Assembly (NCBI RefSeq): GCF_037335815.1
Contig: NZ_CP147841.1
Coordinates: 1,860,001 to 1,924,000 of the forward strand
Source of the DNA: Salinirubellus litoreus
Lineage (GTDB): Archaea > Halobacteriota > Halobacteria > Halobacteriales > Haloarculaceae
DNA length: 64,000 nucleotides
Direction: 5' to 3'
In this document: in pieces, positions 1-8,929 of the stretch
Numbering within the stretch: the stretch's first letter is position 1
Layout: the number at the start of each line of letters is the position of its first letter
Position numbers and translations under genes: made by a program
Notes under the pieces: model-generated
The model's input: the letters and a program-made list of their open reading frames with translations, nothing else
Told to the model about the DNA's origin: nothing
Database searches by the model: none

Positions 1-1007
1 CGGGAGTGGCGGATGTCGTCGGTCCCGGGCTTGAACGCGAGGCCGAGGACGGCAACGCGGCTCCCCTCGACGTCGACGTGTCGCTCGGCGAGACCGAGCA
101 TCCGGCCCGGCTGCCCGTCGTTCACCGCGACGACCGCCTTGAGCAGCGCCGGGTCGTAGCCCGCCCGCTCGGCGGCGGCGATGAGCGCCGCCGTGTCCTT
201 CGGGAAGCAGCTCCCGCCCCAGCCGACCCCCGACTGCAGGAACTGCTCGCCGATACGATCGTCGAGCCCGATCGCCTCGGCGACCTCGTAGGCGTCGACG
301 TCGTACTCCTTGCAGATGTTCCCGAGCTCGTTGATGAGGCTGATCTTCGCGGCGAGGAACGTGTTGTTCGCGTACTTGATCATCTCGGCCTCGCGGAGCC
401 CCGTCTCGACGAGCGGCGGGTCCGAATCGGCCCGCTCGATCAGCGGCTCGAAGACGGCCGCGAGCGTCTCACGGGCGTACTCCGAGTCGGTGCCGACGAC
501 GAGCTTGTCCGGGTTCAGGTAGTCCTCGACCGCGCTCCCCTCGCGCTGGAACTCGGGGTTCACCGCGACGTGGACGTTCTCGCCCGCGCCCGCCCGGCGC
601 ATCGCCGGTTCGAGCTCCGTCTCGGTCGACCCCGGGACGACGGTGCTCTTGACGACTACGACGTGCGGATCGGACTTCGAGGCGAGCGCCCCGCCGAGCG
701 ACTCCATCCCGCCCCCGATGATCGAGAGGTCGATGCTCCCGTCCTCGTTCGAGGGTGTCGGGAGGGCCACGAACGTGAGATCCGTGTCCCTGACGGCGTC
801 GTAGTCGGTGGTCGCGCGGAGGCGGTCCCCGCCGTGTTTCGCGAGTAGCTCGTCGAGGCCCGGTTCGTGGATCGGGGCCTCGCCAGCGTTGATGCTGTCG
901 ACGACCCCCTCGTCGATGTCGACGTTCGTCACGGTGTGACCGAGGTCGGCGAGACAGGCGGCGACCGTCGTGCCGACGTACCCGCTGCCGACGACGCTGA
1001 TCTCCAT
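1..1007 (-). CDS. UDP-glucose/UDP-sugar 6-dehydrogenase (C-terminus off window)
   Basis: Nucleotide-sugar dehydrogenase that oxidises the C6 alcohol of a UDP-hexose to a uronate with two NAD+, for cell-surface glycan synthesis. The first 335 residues are visible. A Rossmann fold begins with GSGYVG (residues 7-12). The central helix carries KYANNTF with conserved Lys211, and the nucleophile Cys267 lies in GGSCFPKD. The reading frame runs off the left edge, so about 90-100 residues of the UDP-binding C-terminal domain are missing here. Haloferax AglM (UDP-glucose dehydrogenase of the S-layer N-glycosylation pathway) is the closest characterised relative I know of. UDP-mannuronate or UDP-GlcNAc dehydrogenases are alternatives that cannot be excluded from this part alone. 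Confidence 0.9.
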   Translation of the reverse strand, partial: MEISVVGSGYVGTTVAACLADLGHTVTNVDIDEGVVDSINAGEAPIHEPGLDELLAKHGGDRLRATTDYDAVRDTDLTFVALPTPSNEDGSIDLSIIGGGMESLGGALASKSDPHVVVVKSTVVPGSTETELEPAMRRAGAGENVHVAVNPEFQREGSAVEDYLNPDKLVVGTDSEYARETLAAVFEPLIERADSDPPLVETGLREAEMIKYANNTFLAAKISLINELGNICKEYDVDAYEVAEAIGLDDRIGEQFLQSGVGWGGSCFPKDTAALIAAAERAGYDPALLKAVVAVNDGQPGRMLGLAERHVDVEGSRVAVLGLAFKPGTDDIRHS

Positions 1008-1321
1008 GGAGCATCATTTCCCGAGGGCAGTATCAGGCTTCGGATCTACTCCGCGATCGTTCGCGTCCGAGCCTCCGGATGAGCCACGGTGACGTCGGCC
1101 GTCCTCGGACGACGAGCGGCCGACCGTCGAACGGCGTCGGCGGAGCCGGTAGGGACGACCCGAACGCGGCAGGGTGCACCCGGTGCGGTACCGGCCGGTC
1201 CCTGGCGTACGGGACGTGGGCTGGACGTGGCGGTTCGATCGCGACCGGAGCGCGGTCGTGTCGAGCCGGCAACGCGGTCCGGATCCTCACGAGCCATGAC
1301 CCTCGCGCCCCTGTCCCGGCC
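1008..1321. other. intergenic, no gene recognised
   Basis: This gap lies between the divergent UDP-sugar dehydrogenase and cryptochrome genes. It should hold both promoters. Frames through it lack haloarchaeal protein character (rich in Arg/Pro/Ser, no acidic bias) and I recognise no RNA gene. Confidence 0.5.
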
Positions 1322-2752
1322 ATGAGCGACACCGCTCTGGTCTGGTTCCGCGACGATCTCCGGCTCCACGACAACGGGACGCTCGCGGGGGCCGTCGCCG
1401 GGGCCGACCGGATCGTCCCGCTCTACGTCTTCGATCCACGGGAGTACGGCAAGGGGATGTTCGGACTCCCGAAGCGGGGACCGTACTGGGCCCGGTTCCG
1501 CCGCGAGTCCGTCCTCGACCTGCGCTCGTCGCTCCGGGCCCGCGGCGGCGACCTGCTGGTCCGTCACGGCGACCCGCGCGAGGTGGTCCCCGCGGTGGCC
1601 GGGTCGTTCGACGCCGACGCGGTCCACGCACAGACCAAGCCGGGAACCGAGGAGATCGGGACGGAGGAGGTGGTCCGGTCGCGGCTCGCGGAGCGGGGGA
1701 TCGAACTGGAGCGATCCTGGACGCACACGCTCTACCACCTCCGGGATCTCCCTACCCCGTACGACCGTATCGACGACACGTTCACTCCGTGGCGGAAGGA
1801 GGCCGAACGCGAGGGGTCGGTCGGGGAGACCCTCCCTGCGCCGGGGACCGTCCCGATCCCCGACTTCGAGGCGGGGGACGTGCCGGGTCTCGCAGACCTC
1901 GGCGTGGCGGGTTCGTCGGAGCCCGACGAGCGGGGCGTCCTCGCGTTCGAGGGCGGCGAGACCGCGGGACTGGAGCGGCTTCGAGGGTATATCTGGGAGG
2001 GCGACCACCTCCGGAACTACAGGTCGACGCGCAACGGATTCCTCGGTCCCGACTACTCCTCGAAGCTCTCGGCGTGGCTCGCACACGGCTGTCTCTCCCC
2101 GCGGCACGTCTACGAGGAGGTCCGACGGTACGAGGCCGAGCGGGTCTCGAACGAAGACACCTACTGGCTCGTCTTCGAACTCGCGTGGCGGGACTTCTTC
2201 CAGTTCCAGTTGCTCAAGCACGGTGCCGACTTCTTCACCCCGAGCGGCATCCGCGGCGTCGAGAAGCGATGGCGACGCGACCGCGAGGCGTTCCGACGGT
2301 GGGCCGACGGGGAGACGGGCGTCCCGTTCGTCGACGCGAACATGCGGGAGCTGAACGCGACGGGCTACATGTCGAACCGGGGGCGGCAGAACGTCGCCTC
2401 GTTCCTCGCGGACTTCCTCGGGATCGACTGGCGAATGGGCGCGGCCTACTTCGAGTCGAAGCTCGTCGACTACGACGTCGCCTCGAACTGGGGCAACTGG
2501 GCCTACCAGGCGGGCGTGGGCAACGACTCGCGGGACAACTACTTCTACGTCCCCGGACAGGCCGAGCACTACGACCCCGAGGCGGCGTACGTCGGACACT
2601 GGATCCCCGAACTCGACCCGCTCCCCTCCGAGTACGCACACCACCCGTGGCGGATGAGCGAGGCCGAACAGGCCGAGTACGACCTTCGAATCGGCCGCGA
2701 CTACCCCGTGCCGGTGGTCGACCCCGACGAGCGGTACGACGAGATGCGGTAG
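1322..2752 (+). CDS. Cryptochrome DASH / photolyase family flavoprotein
   Basis: FAD-dependent blue-light protein of the photolyase/cryptochrome superfamily (476 residues). DASH members repair cyclobutane pyrimidine dimers in single-stranded or looped DNA and may also signal. The N-terminal alpha/beta antenna domain starts at the typical ALVWFRDDLRLHDN. The C-terminal FAD-binding domain contains WLAHGCLSPRHV, FELAWRDFFQFQ, GYMSNRGRQNVASF and the tryptophan-rich DVASNWGNWAYQAGVGNDSR block typical of DASH proteins. An upstream in-frame methionine at 1079 exists, but the intervening stretch is Arg/Gly-rich and not conserved-looking, so the start at MSDTALVWF is preferred. Haloarchaea usually carry one CPD photolyase plus one or more cryptochromes; the DASH assignment rests on the motif set. 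Confidence 0.9.
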   Translation: MSDTALVWFRDDLRLHDNGTLAGAVAGADRIVPLYVFDPREYGKGMFGLPKRGPYWARFRRESVLDLRSSLRARGGDLLVRHGDPREVVPAVAGSFDADAVHAQTKPGTEEIGTEEVVRSRLAERGIELERSWTHTLYHLRDLPTPYDRIDDTFTPWRKEAEREGSVGETLPAPGTVPIPDFEAGDVPGLADLGVAGSSEPDERGVLAFEGGETAGLERLRGYIWEGDHLRNYRSTRNGFLGPDYSSKLSAWLAHGCLSPRHVYEEVRRYEAERVSNEDTYWLVFELAWRDFFQFQLLKHGADFFTPSGIRGVEKRWRRDREAFRRWADGETGVPFVDANMRELNATGYMSNRGRQNVASFLADFLGIDWRMGAAYFESKLVDYDVASNWGNWAYQAGVGNDSRDNYFYVPGQAEHYDPEAAYVGHWIPELDPLPSEYAHHPWRMSEAEQAEYDLRIGRDYPVPVVDPDERYDEMR

Positions 2753-2868
2753 TGGTCGGTCGGGCACCACGAGCGGGTCGCCGTTCTCCCGACCGCGACC
2801 ACTCCTAGCCGCAGGCGGGGAGTTCACGAACGATTTATCAGGAACCTCCCACAAACTCCGGGCGTACC

Positions 2869-3132
2869 ATGAGTCTCAGCGACGAGGAGAGGAGCGACCT
2901 GCGCGACCAGATGATCGACGCGTTCGAGGATGCCGACTACCCGATCAACAGCCCGATGGATCTCGTTCCCGCGCTCCCGAACGGACCGTCGACGAAGTTC
3001 GAGGCCGGCGACTTCTCGATGACCGCGATGGAGCTCAACACGAAGCTCGGCGGCGGGGAGTTCCCCTACGAGAGCCCTGAGGCGTTCGTCGACGACGTGA
3101 TGGATCAGCTCGAAGAGCAGGACTACGTCTAG
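2869..3132 (+). CDS. MTH865-like family protein
   Basis: Small acidic protein of 87 residues belonging to the MTH865 family, an all-helical fold known from Methanothermobacter but without an assigned biochemical role. The N-terminal helix (about residues 5-20), the central NSPMDLVPALPNGPSTKFEA segment and the C-terminal VDDVMDQLEEQ helix match the family in order and length. A TATA-like TTTATCA box lies at about 2834-2840, roughly 30 bp upstream of the start, consistent with a leaderless or very short 5' end. It sits alone between the cryptochrome and an FNR-like oxidoreductase, so the context gives no functional hint. Confidence 0.85.
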   Translation: MSLSDEERSDLRDQMIDAFEDADYPINSPMDLVPALPNGPSTKFEAGDFSMTAMELNTKLGGGEFPYESPEAFVDDVMDQLEEQDYV

Positions 3133-3248
3133 CGCGCCGATCTCGTTCCCCGTTCAGCGGTTCCCGTATCGCCGCCGAGCCAGCGGTGCTCCCGACGAGT
3201 TGCCTCTGCCTGCATCACCCCTTTCCATCCCGCGGCCCGAACGCCGCT

Positions 3249-3962
3249 ATGACGATCTCCGTCACGGTCAGCGACGTTCATCGGATGACGCCGGACGTGA
3301 AGCAGTTCCGGCTCGTCGCCGACGACCACACCTTCGAGTACGAGCCCGGCCAGCACACGGCGGTTCACTTCGAGAACGACGGCGAGGACGATTCCCGTCC
3401 CTACACGGCGGCGAACCTCCCCGGAGGCGACGGGAACGAGCTGATCCTCGCGATCAAGCGCTACGACGACGGCAACGGCTCGGTGTTCATGCACGAACGG
3501 ACGCCGGGCGACGAGATCGAGACCGAGGAGGTCGACGGCAACCTCCACGTCCGTGACCTCGACCGCGACGCCGTCTTCCTGGCGACCGGGACGGGCATCA
3601 CGCCGCTCTACCCCATGCTCAAACAGTACGCGGTGGAGGGATCGGGCGAGGCTCACCTCGTGTTCGGCGAGCGCGACCGGGAGCACCTCATCTTCCGCGA
3701 GAGCCTCGACCAGCTCCGTGTCGAACACGAGGACCTCTCCGTCGACTACGTCCTCTCGGACGCGGACGAGGCGTGGAACGGGCTCACGGGACACGTCCAG
3801 GACCACCTCCCGGACGCGCTGGACGACCTCGACGGGACGGACTTCTACGTCTGTGGCGTGCCCGAGATGGTCGTCGAGACGGGCGACCTCCTCGAATCGG
3901 AGGGGGTCGACGAGGGGGACATCTACACCGAGGGCTGGGAGGCCGACGCCGCGGAGGAGTGA
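3249..3962 (+). CDS. FAD-dependent oxidoreductase, ferredoxin-NADP reductase-like
   Basis: Compact flavoprotein of the ferredoxin-NADP+ reductase superfamily (237 residues). The N-terminal FAD beta-barrel has the flavin-binding RPYTAAN at residues 50-56. The C-terminal nucleotide-binding domain shows GTGITPLYPML at 113-123 and ends with CGVPEM at 202-207, the usual NAD(P)H site. It has no additional [2Fe-2S] or Moco domain, so it should act as a single-module reductase passing electrons between NAD(P)H and an unknown carrier. The ATG at 3249 is chosen because the MTISVTVSDV beta-strand is the natural beginning of the barrel; the in-frame upstream codons encode an unrelated Cys/His/Pro-rich stretch. 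Its physiological partner cannot be deduced from neighbours. Confidence 0.85.
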   Translation: MTISVTVSDVHRMTPDVKQFRLVADDHTFEYEPGQHTAVHFENDGEDDSRPYTAANLPGGDGNELILAIKRYDDGNGSVFMHERTPGDEIETEEVDGNLHVRDLDRDAVFLATGTGITPLYPMLKQYAVEGSGEAHLVFGERDREHLIFRESLDQLRVEHEDLSVDYVLSDADEAWNGLTGHVQDHLPDALDDLDGTDFYVCGVPEMVVETGDLLESEGVDEGDIYTEGWEADAAEE

Positions 3963-4105
3963 CGGATCGACGGGCCCGAGGACCGTAGCCTCGTCCGCGG
4001 GGTCGCGGCCGGCTCGACCGAACGGGCGTGCCGAACACCGGATTGGGTGTGACGAACACGAGACTTCACCGAGACGACTCGCTTCCCGCCGAGCGATCGG
4101 TCGGA

Positions 4106-5413
4106 TCAGATGACCTCCAGGTAGCGCTCCTCCCAGTCGGTGACGTGCTCGACGAAGGAGTCCAGCTCGGCGCGTTTCGCGGCGAGGAAGACCTCGATCA
4201 GCTCCTCACCCAGCGCGTCACGGATGACGTCGTCCTCCTCGAGCGATCGGAGGGCGAGTCCCGGTGTTCGCGGGAGGCGGCGTCCCTCCGTGACGTATCC
4301 GGTTCCGGGCTCGCCGGGTTCGAGGTCCCGCTCCATCCCGTCGAGTCCGGCGGCCAGGACGGCGGCGGTCGTCAGGTACGGGTTGGCCTCGGCGGCGGGG
4401 ATGCGCGTCTCGATCCGGACGGGATCCGAATCCGGGATCCGAACGGCCGTCGAGCGGTTGTCGTACCCCCAGGAGGCGGTACAGGGTGCGAACGTCTCGG
4501 GGACGAACCGCTTGAGCGCGTTGACCGTCGGGCAGGTGAGCGCGGCGATCGCCTCGGCGTGTTCCAGGACACCTCCGACGAACGCGCGGCCGGTCGCCGA
4601 GAGACGGTCTCCCTCGTCGTCGGCGAGGACGTTCTCCCCGTCGCGAAAGAGGCTGACGTGGAGGTGGTAGCCGTTCGCGGTCCCCCCGCTGAAGGGCTTG
4701 GTCATGAACGTCGCCTCCCAGTCCGTCCGGCGGGCGACCTCGGCGACGAGTCGTCTGAAGTCGAAGGCACGGTCGGCCACCTCCAGGGGTCGGCCGTGTT
4801 CGAAGAGCACCTCGAACTGACCGGCACCGTTCTCGTGGTGTGCGAGCGTCAGGGGGATCCCGAACGGCTCGGCCCACTCCGAGAGGCGGTCGAGGAACGG
4901 CCCCGCCGTCTCGGTCGCCCGCATCACGCACTCGTGTTCGTACGGCGTGATCGGCCGGTAGCCGTCCTCCGTCTCCTCGGCGAGCGTGAACTCGAGTTCG
5001 CTGCCGGTGAAGGCGTCCAGGTCGCGCTCGGCCAGTCCCTCGAGGACGCGCTCGAGCGCGCCGCGCGTGTAGGCCTCGACGGTCTCGCCCTCGTAGGTGA
5101 ACTCACAGAGCACCCGTCCCGTGTTCTCGCGCCACGGCACGAGTTCGAACGTCCCCGGGATCGGTCGAAGCGTCCCGTCCGCGAAGTCCGTCGAGAGGCC
5201 GTAGTAGGAGTCGGGGTCCCAGTCGTCGAGCGCCCCCGCCTCCAGGACCGTGAGGTTCATCGAGAACCCATCGCGCCACTCCTCGAGGAAGTGATCGGCG
5301 GCGACCTTCTTGCCCCGCGAGATCCCGTTCAGGTCGGGGAACTCGACGAACACGTGATCGAGGCCCCCGGTCTCGACGGTCTGTTCCATCGCAGCGGCCG
5401 CGTCGTCGGTCAT
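4106..5413 (-). CDS. Glutamine synthetase family protein (GlnA paralogue)
   Basis: ATP-dependent glutamate-amine ligase fold (435 residues). The C-terminal catalytic barrel retains GSELEF, GAGQFEV, GYHLHVSL, NALKRFVPETFAPCTASWGYDNR and ETRIPAAEANPYL, matching the metal, glutamate and nucleotide sites of type I glutamine synthetases. It is divergent and lacks the canonical GlnA N-terminal signature. Haloarchaea commonly encode GlnA2/GlnA3 paralogues beside true GlnA, and such relatives elsewhere ligate glutamate to polyamines or other amines, so that is a more likely role than bulk ammonia assimilation. No ammonium transporter, PII gene or polyamine genes are adjacent. A TATA-like GTTATACG about 25-30 bp upstream of the ATG supports this start and a leaderless message. 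Confidence 0.85.
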   Translation of the reverse strand: MTDDAAAAMEQTVETGGLDHVFVEFPDLNGISRGKKVAADHFLEEWRDGFSMNLTVLEAGALDDWDPDSYYGLSTDFADGTLRPIPGTFELVPWRENTGRVLCEFTYEGETVEAYTRGALERVLEGLAERDLDAFTGSELEFTLAEETEDGYRPITPYEHECVMRATETAGPFLDRLSEWAEPFGIPLTLAHHENGAGQFEVLFEHGRPLEVADRAFDFRRLVAEVARRTDWEATFMTKPFSGGTANGYHLHVSLFRDGENVLADDEGDRLSATGRAFVGGVLEHAEAIAALTCPTVNALKRFVPETFAPCTASWGYDNRSTAVRIPDSDPVRIETRIPAAEANPYLTTAAVLAAGLDGMERDLEPGEPGTGYVTEGRRLPRTPGLALRSLEEDDVIRDALGEELIEVFLAAKRAELDSFVEHVTDWEERYLEVI

Positions 5414-5591
5414 GGTGGTCCGATCGGAGTGGCCTCGTATAACCCCTCGGTGCCGCCCCGATCCGACGCACGACGCCGGGTCATCGCCAGCCCGTCACGG
5501 ACGTGTCGGAGCGGATCGCCACCGTGGCCTTCCACGGCAGCGAACGAACGTTCGCCGGAACGGGAACGACAGTTCGTCGAGGCGCTCTCGT

Positions 5592-6077
5592 CTACGTCGC
5601 CACGGTGAGGTAGAGCGAGGCCACGGACGCGGCTACGCCCAGCCCGAACAGCGCGTAGTTCGCGAACGGGTTGTCCGCCCGGGTGACGTAGAACGAGATC
5701 GGTTCCGCCGGTACGGGCCAGAAGGGGTTGACCCCCATCGGGGTCAGCATATCCGCGAGCAGGTGCGACCCGATGCCGACGACCCCAAGGACGACGCCCA
5801 GTCCGACGCCCGGGAGCGGTTCGACGGGTCGGTAGGTCCCGGTCCCGAGCGCCCCGCCGACGGCCCCGAGCGCACCCGCGACGAGCGCGAGGAACAGCAG
5901 CGAGTGGGTCGGACCGCGGTGCCGGATCGGGAGCACCTGGTCGACGTCGGGGAGCGTCGCCAGCCAGAGCACGACGCCCGCGCCGAGGAACGCCAGGAGC
6001 GGGTCCGAGCGGAGCAGCAGGTGGCCGACCGGTGCGTACACCAGCAGCGCCGCCCCCCAGTGACCCGTCTTGTACAC
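5592..6077 (-). CDS. YdjM/DUF457-type membrane metal-dependent hydrolase family
   Basis: Integral membrane protein of 161 residues with about four hydrophobic segments. The motif TLPDVDQVLPIRHRGPTHSLLF around residues 40-62, and the later GIGSHLLADMLTPMG, supply the Asp/His pattern of the YdjM (DUF457) family. Members are annotated as membrane-bound metal-dependent hydrolases and are linked in bacteria with the SOS response, but the archaeal substrate is unknown. Length and topology match the family. It is transcribed towards the glutamine-synthetase paralogue and separated from it by roughly 180 bp. Confidence 0.8.
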   Translation of the reverse strand: MYKTGHWGAALLVYAPVGHLLLRSDPLLAFLGAGVVLWLATLPDVDQVLPIRHRGPTHSLLFLALVAGALGAVGGALGTGTYRPVEPLPGVGLGVVLGVVGIGSHLLADMLTPMGVNPFWPVPAEPISFYVTRADNPFANYALFGLGVAASVASLYLTVAT

Positions 6078-6161
6078 ATGCGGGGTTCCGCCCCGATCGG
6101 GCTTGAACCTGCGGACCGCCGCTTTCCTCGAAGTTATGCCCGGCGAGTTCCAGTTTCCGCC

Positions 6162-6341
6162 ATGGACATCGCCGTCGTGGACGTCCTCTTCGATGCCTTC
6201 GGCCCGTTCCTCCTCCCCGCGGCCCTGTTCGCCGCCGGCGTGGTCGGCTACGGCATCCTCCTCCTCACAGGTCGCCTACTGACGTCCGAGACGGCCGACG
6301 CGGGGGACGACACCGCCGATGCGGACCGTCATCAGGGGTGA
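6162..6341 (+). CDS. Small single-span membrane protein, unknown function
   Basis: Predicted 59-residue protein. An N-terminal hydrophobic stretch (about residues 12-36) is one transmembrane helix and is followed by an acidic, Asp/Thr-rich cytoplasmic or external tail ending in DADRHQG. Codon pattern and acidic tail look genuinely haloarchaeal, unlike the overlapping frames. I recognise no family. It lies divergent to the YdjM-like gene with a short intergenic space. Confidence 0.55.
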   Translation: MDIAVVDVLFDAFGPFLLPAALFAAGVVGYGILLLTGRLLTSETADAGDDTADADRHQG

Positions 6342-6473
6342 TATGGCCGATCCCGACGTCCGACGGTCTGCCCGACGGGGCGTCCGTGGCCGGGTGGTCG
6401 CCGTCGTAAATACGGCGTGACACTCCGTGCCGTCGACGGCACGCTTTTGTTCCGCCGGCGTTCACGCGAAGAC

Positions 6474-8396
6474 ATGTCGGAGGGACCGAGGCGCGTTCCG
6501 GTCGAGGAGGTGCTGGCGACGTTCCGCCGGGGGGACGATCCGCGCGCCCCCCTGACCGCACCGGAGGTCGCCGAGGAACTCGGCTGTGCCCGGCGGACGG
6601 CCCACGCGAAGCTCGAGACGCTGGCCGAACGCGGCGACCTCCGGACGAAGAAGGTCGGGGCGCGCGGCCGGGTCTGGTGGCCCGCCCCGGCGGACGAGGC
6701 CGCCGACGAGGCGGTGGCACCCGACCGGCGCACGGAGCACGAGCGGGCGCTGCGCGAACTCCACGACGCCAGCCGGCGGCTGATCCGCGCGGAGACGCGG
6801 GAGGAGGTCTGCGAGGTGGCCGTCGACGCCGCCTGGCGCATCCTGGGGCTGCCGCTGAACGGCCTCTGGTTGTACGATGCCGAGCGGGACCTCCTGGAGC
6901 CGACCGCGTGGACCGATCAGGGCGCGGAGCAGTTCGGCGAGCCCCCCGCGTTCCCCCTCGACGCGAGCCTCGTCGGGCGGGCCTTCCGCGAGGGGACACA
7001 CCGCGTCTACGACGACGTCACCGCCGAGGCGGAGCCGTACGACCCCGACACGCGCGTCCGGAGCGAACTCGTCCTGCCGCTCGGCGAGTACGGCGTGATG
7101 AACGCCGCCTCGCTCGACGTCGGCGCGTTCGACGAACTCGACGTCTCGCTCGGCAGGGTGCTGGCGGCGAACGTCGAGACGGCCATCGAGCGCGCCGACC
7201 GGCTCGCCGAGCGACGGGCCCACCGCCGCGAACTCGAGCGCCAGCGTGACGAGCTCGAGCGGCTGAACCGGATCAACGCGCTGGTCGAGGAGATCGTCCG
7301 GGCGCTGGTCGGCGCGGCCACCCGCTCCGAGATCGAGCGGACGGTCTGTGAGGCGCTGGGCAGCTCCTCGTTCTACGCCGGGGCCCAGGTCGTAGAGCGC
7401 GGATCCGACCCCGGCAGTGTCGTCTCCCGGATCGAGACCACTGAGGAGGGGACGAACGTCGATCCGACCGGAGAGGCCGACGATGCGATCCGCTCCGTGC
7501 TCGAGGACGGTCACCTGCAGGTCGTCCCCCGGCTCGGGAGCGACGGGGTCGACCCCGGGTCGTGTCTCGTCGCGCCGCTCTCGTACGCCGACACCGTCTT
7601 CGGGGCGCTGGTGGTCCGTGCGTCCACCGCCGAGGCGTTCAGCGAGCGCGAGACGGTCGCCTTCGAGACGCTCGGCCGCGTCGTCGGGTTCGTCATCAAC
7701 GCCACGAACAACCGGCGGCTGTTACTCGGGAAGACGGCCGTCGAGGTCGAGTTCACCGTCGGGTCGGCGGACGCCTGGTTCGCCACCCTCTCCGAACGCC
7801 TGGGGTGTACGGTGACCGTCGACGGCGTGGTGCCCGTCGAGCGGGGCTCGCTACTGGAGTACGCGACCGTCGAGGGGGTCCCGACCGGGGCGGTCCGGGA
7901 GGCGCTCGCGGCGGCGTCGAGCGTCGAGACGGTGCGAGTCCTCGCCGACGGGGACGACCGGTGCTCGATCGAGTGTTCGGTCTCGGACACCGGGGCGGGC
8001 CTGCGGACCGTCGCCGAGCGCGGCGCGAGCCTCCGGAGGGTACGGGCCGTCGACGGTTCGGGGACGATCACCGCCCGGTTCCCGTCGGAAACGTCCGCCC
8101 GCGAGACCGTCTCGGCGGTGGAGACACGCCTCGACGACGCGACGCTCGTCGCGAAACGCGTCGTCGACGTCTCCGACCGGTCGACGCCGAACCCCCGACG
8201 GCGGGTCCTCGAACGACTCACGGACAGACAGCGCACGACCCTCCGCGCGGCGTTCCTCGCCGGCTACTACGACTACCCCAGGGGGACGACCGCCGAGGAT
8301 CTCGCCGCGTCGCTGGACATCGCCCCCTCGACGCTCCACCAGCACCTGCAGGCCGCCCAGCGGAAGGTGCTCGTGGGGCTCCTCGACGAGCCCTGA
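6474..8396 (+). CDS. GAF-domain regulator with bacterioopsin-activator HTH
   Basis: Multidomain cytoplasmic regulator of 640 residues. An N-terminal winged-helix segment (about 8-65, LTAPEVAEELGCARRTAHAK) is followed by two GAF-like sensory domains (about 85-245 and 270-420) joined by a charged helical linker. Next comes a Bat-type beta-rich domain (about 430-560), and last a C-terminal HTH (about 575-635: LTDRQRTTLRAAFLAGYYDY and the EDLAASLDIAPSTLHQHLQ recognition helix). This layout resembles the bacterioopsin-activator family that controls bop and other genes in response to light or oxygen, but no opsin gene is nearby. Having two DNA-binding domains, one at each end, is notable. Start chosen at MSEGPRRVPVEE; an in-frame ATG 57 bp upstream adds an unconserved Arg-rich extension. 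Confidence 0.8.
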   Translation: MSEGPRRVPVEEVLATFRRGDDPRAPLTAPEVAEELGCARRTAHAKLETLAERGDLRTKKVGARGRVWWPAPADEAADEAVAPDRRTEHERALRELHDASRRLIRAETREEVCEVAVDAAWRILGLPLNGLWLYDAERDLLEPTAWTDQGAEQFGEPPAFPLDASLVGRAFREGTHRVYDDVTAEAEPYDPDTRVRSELVLPLGEYGVMNAASLDVGAFDELDVSLGRVLAANVETAIERADRLAERRAHRRELERQRDELERLNRINALVEEIVRALVGAATRSEIERTVCEALGSSSFYAGAQVVERGSDPGSVVSRIETTEEGTNVDPTGEADDAIRSVLEDGHLQVVPRLGSDGVDPGSCLVAPLSYADTVFGALVVRASTAEAFSERETVAFETLGRVVGFVINATNNRRLLLGKTAVEVEFTVGSADAWFATLSERLGCTVTVDGVVPVERGSLLEYATVEGVPTGAVREALAAASSVETVRVLADGDDRCSIECSVSDTGAGLRTVAERGASLRRVRAVDGSGTITARFPSETSARETVSAVETRLDDATLVAKRVVDVSDRSTPNPRRRVLERLTDRQRTTLRAAFLAGYYDYPRGTTAEDLAASLDIAPSTLHQHLQAAQRKVLVGLLDEP

Positions 8397-8929
8397 TCGG
8401 TACCGAAGCACGACGGCATGAGGCTATTGCCCCTTCCCCGGTACGGTACGAGTGGCCATGCGACGACTCCCGACTCCGGTCCGCGCCCGGTCCCCGCCCG
8501 CGTCGTGGGCGACGGTCCACCGTTGGGGCGGTCACTCCCCGCCCGGCCCTCCATCGCTGTCCGGTCCCGACGGTGGTCGCCGACCCACTCGTGGCACGCC
8601 GCCCGACGGGATCGTCTCATCGCCGCTGGCCACCCGCTCCGCGACCGTCCGGGGCCCGCCCTCGACCGACTCGTTCGCCCGGCACGCCGCCCGCGGTGCC
8701 CGCCGGTCCGTGGCCCATCGGTCAGCAGCCGAGTCGACACGGTCCCGCCGGTCACACGGAGCACGCTGCACGGGGGGAACGGGGGACACCCACTCGCTTC
8801 GCCATCCCGGGAACCGAGCCTGACGTAAGCACACGGCGAGCGTCGTCCCCGGTACCCTGGCGCTCGAAGCCCCTCGCTCGTCCGGACTGGTGTCGCTGAC
8901 GGACCCGACTGCGGGGTAGCGATCGGCGC
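8397..8929. other. 533-bp intergenic region, no gene recognised
   Basis: This is a very GC-rich gap between the Bat-like regulator and the convergent GMC oxidoreductase gene. Open frames exist, but all translate to Arg/Pro/Ser/Gly-rich sequence with no acidic bias, as expected for chance frames at this composition. I see no tRNA, IS end or repeat. It could be the degraded remnant of a lost gene. Confidence 0.5.

Noticed and set aside
1046..2854. A 602-codon open frame antisense to the cryptochrome gene, and many similar long antisense frames elsewhere
   Set aside because: GC-rich haloarchaeal genes produce long stop-free antisense frames. The translations lack domains and mirror the codon pattern of the recognised sense protein.
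8418..8828. Possible genes in the 8.4-8.9 kb gap (136- and 123-codon frames)
   Set aside because: The products are Arg/Pro/Ser-rich with no acidic bias, no motif and no hydrophobic pattern, unlike every accepted gene in the window.
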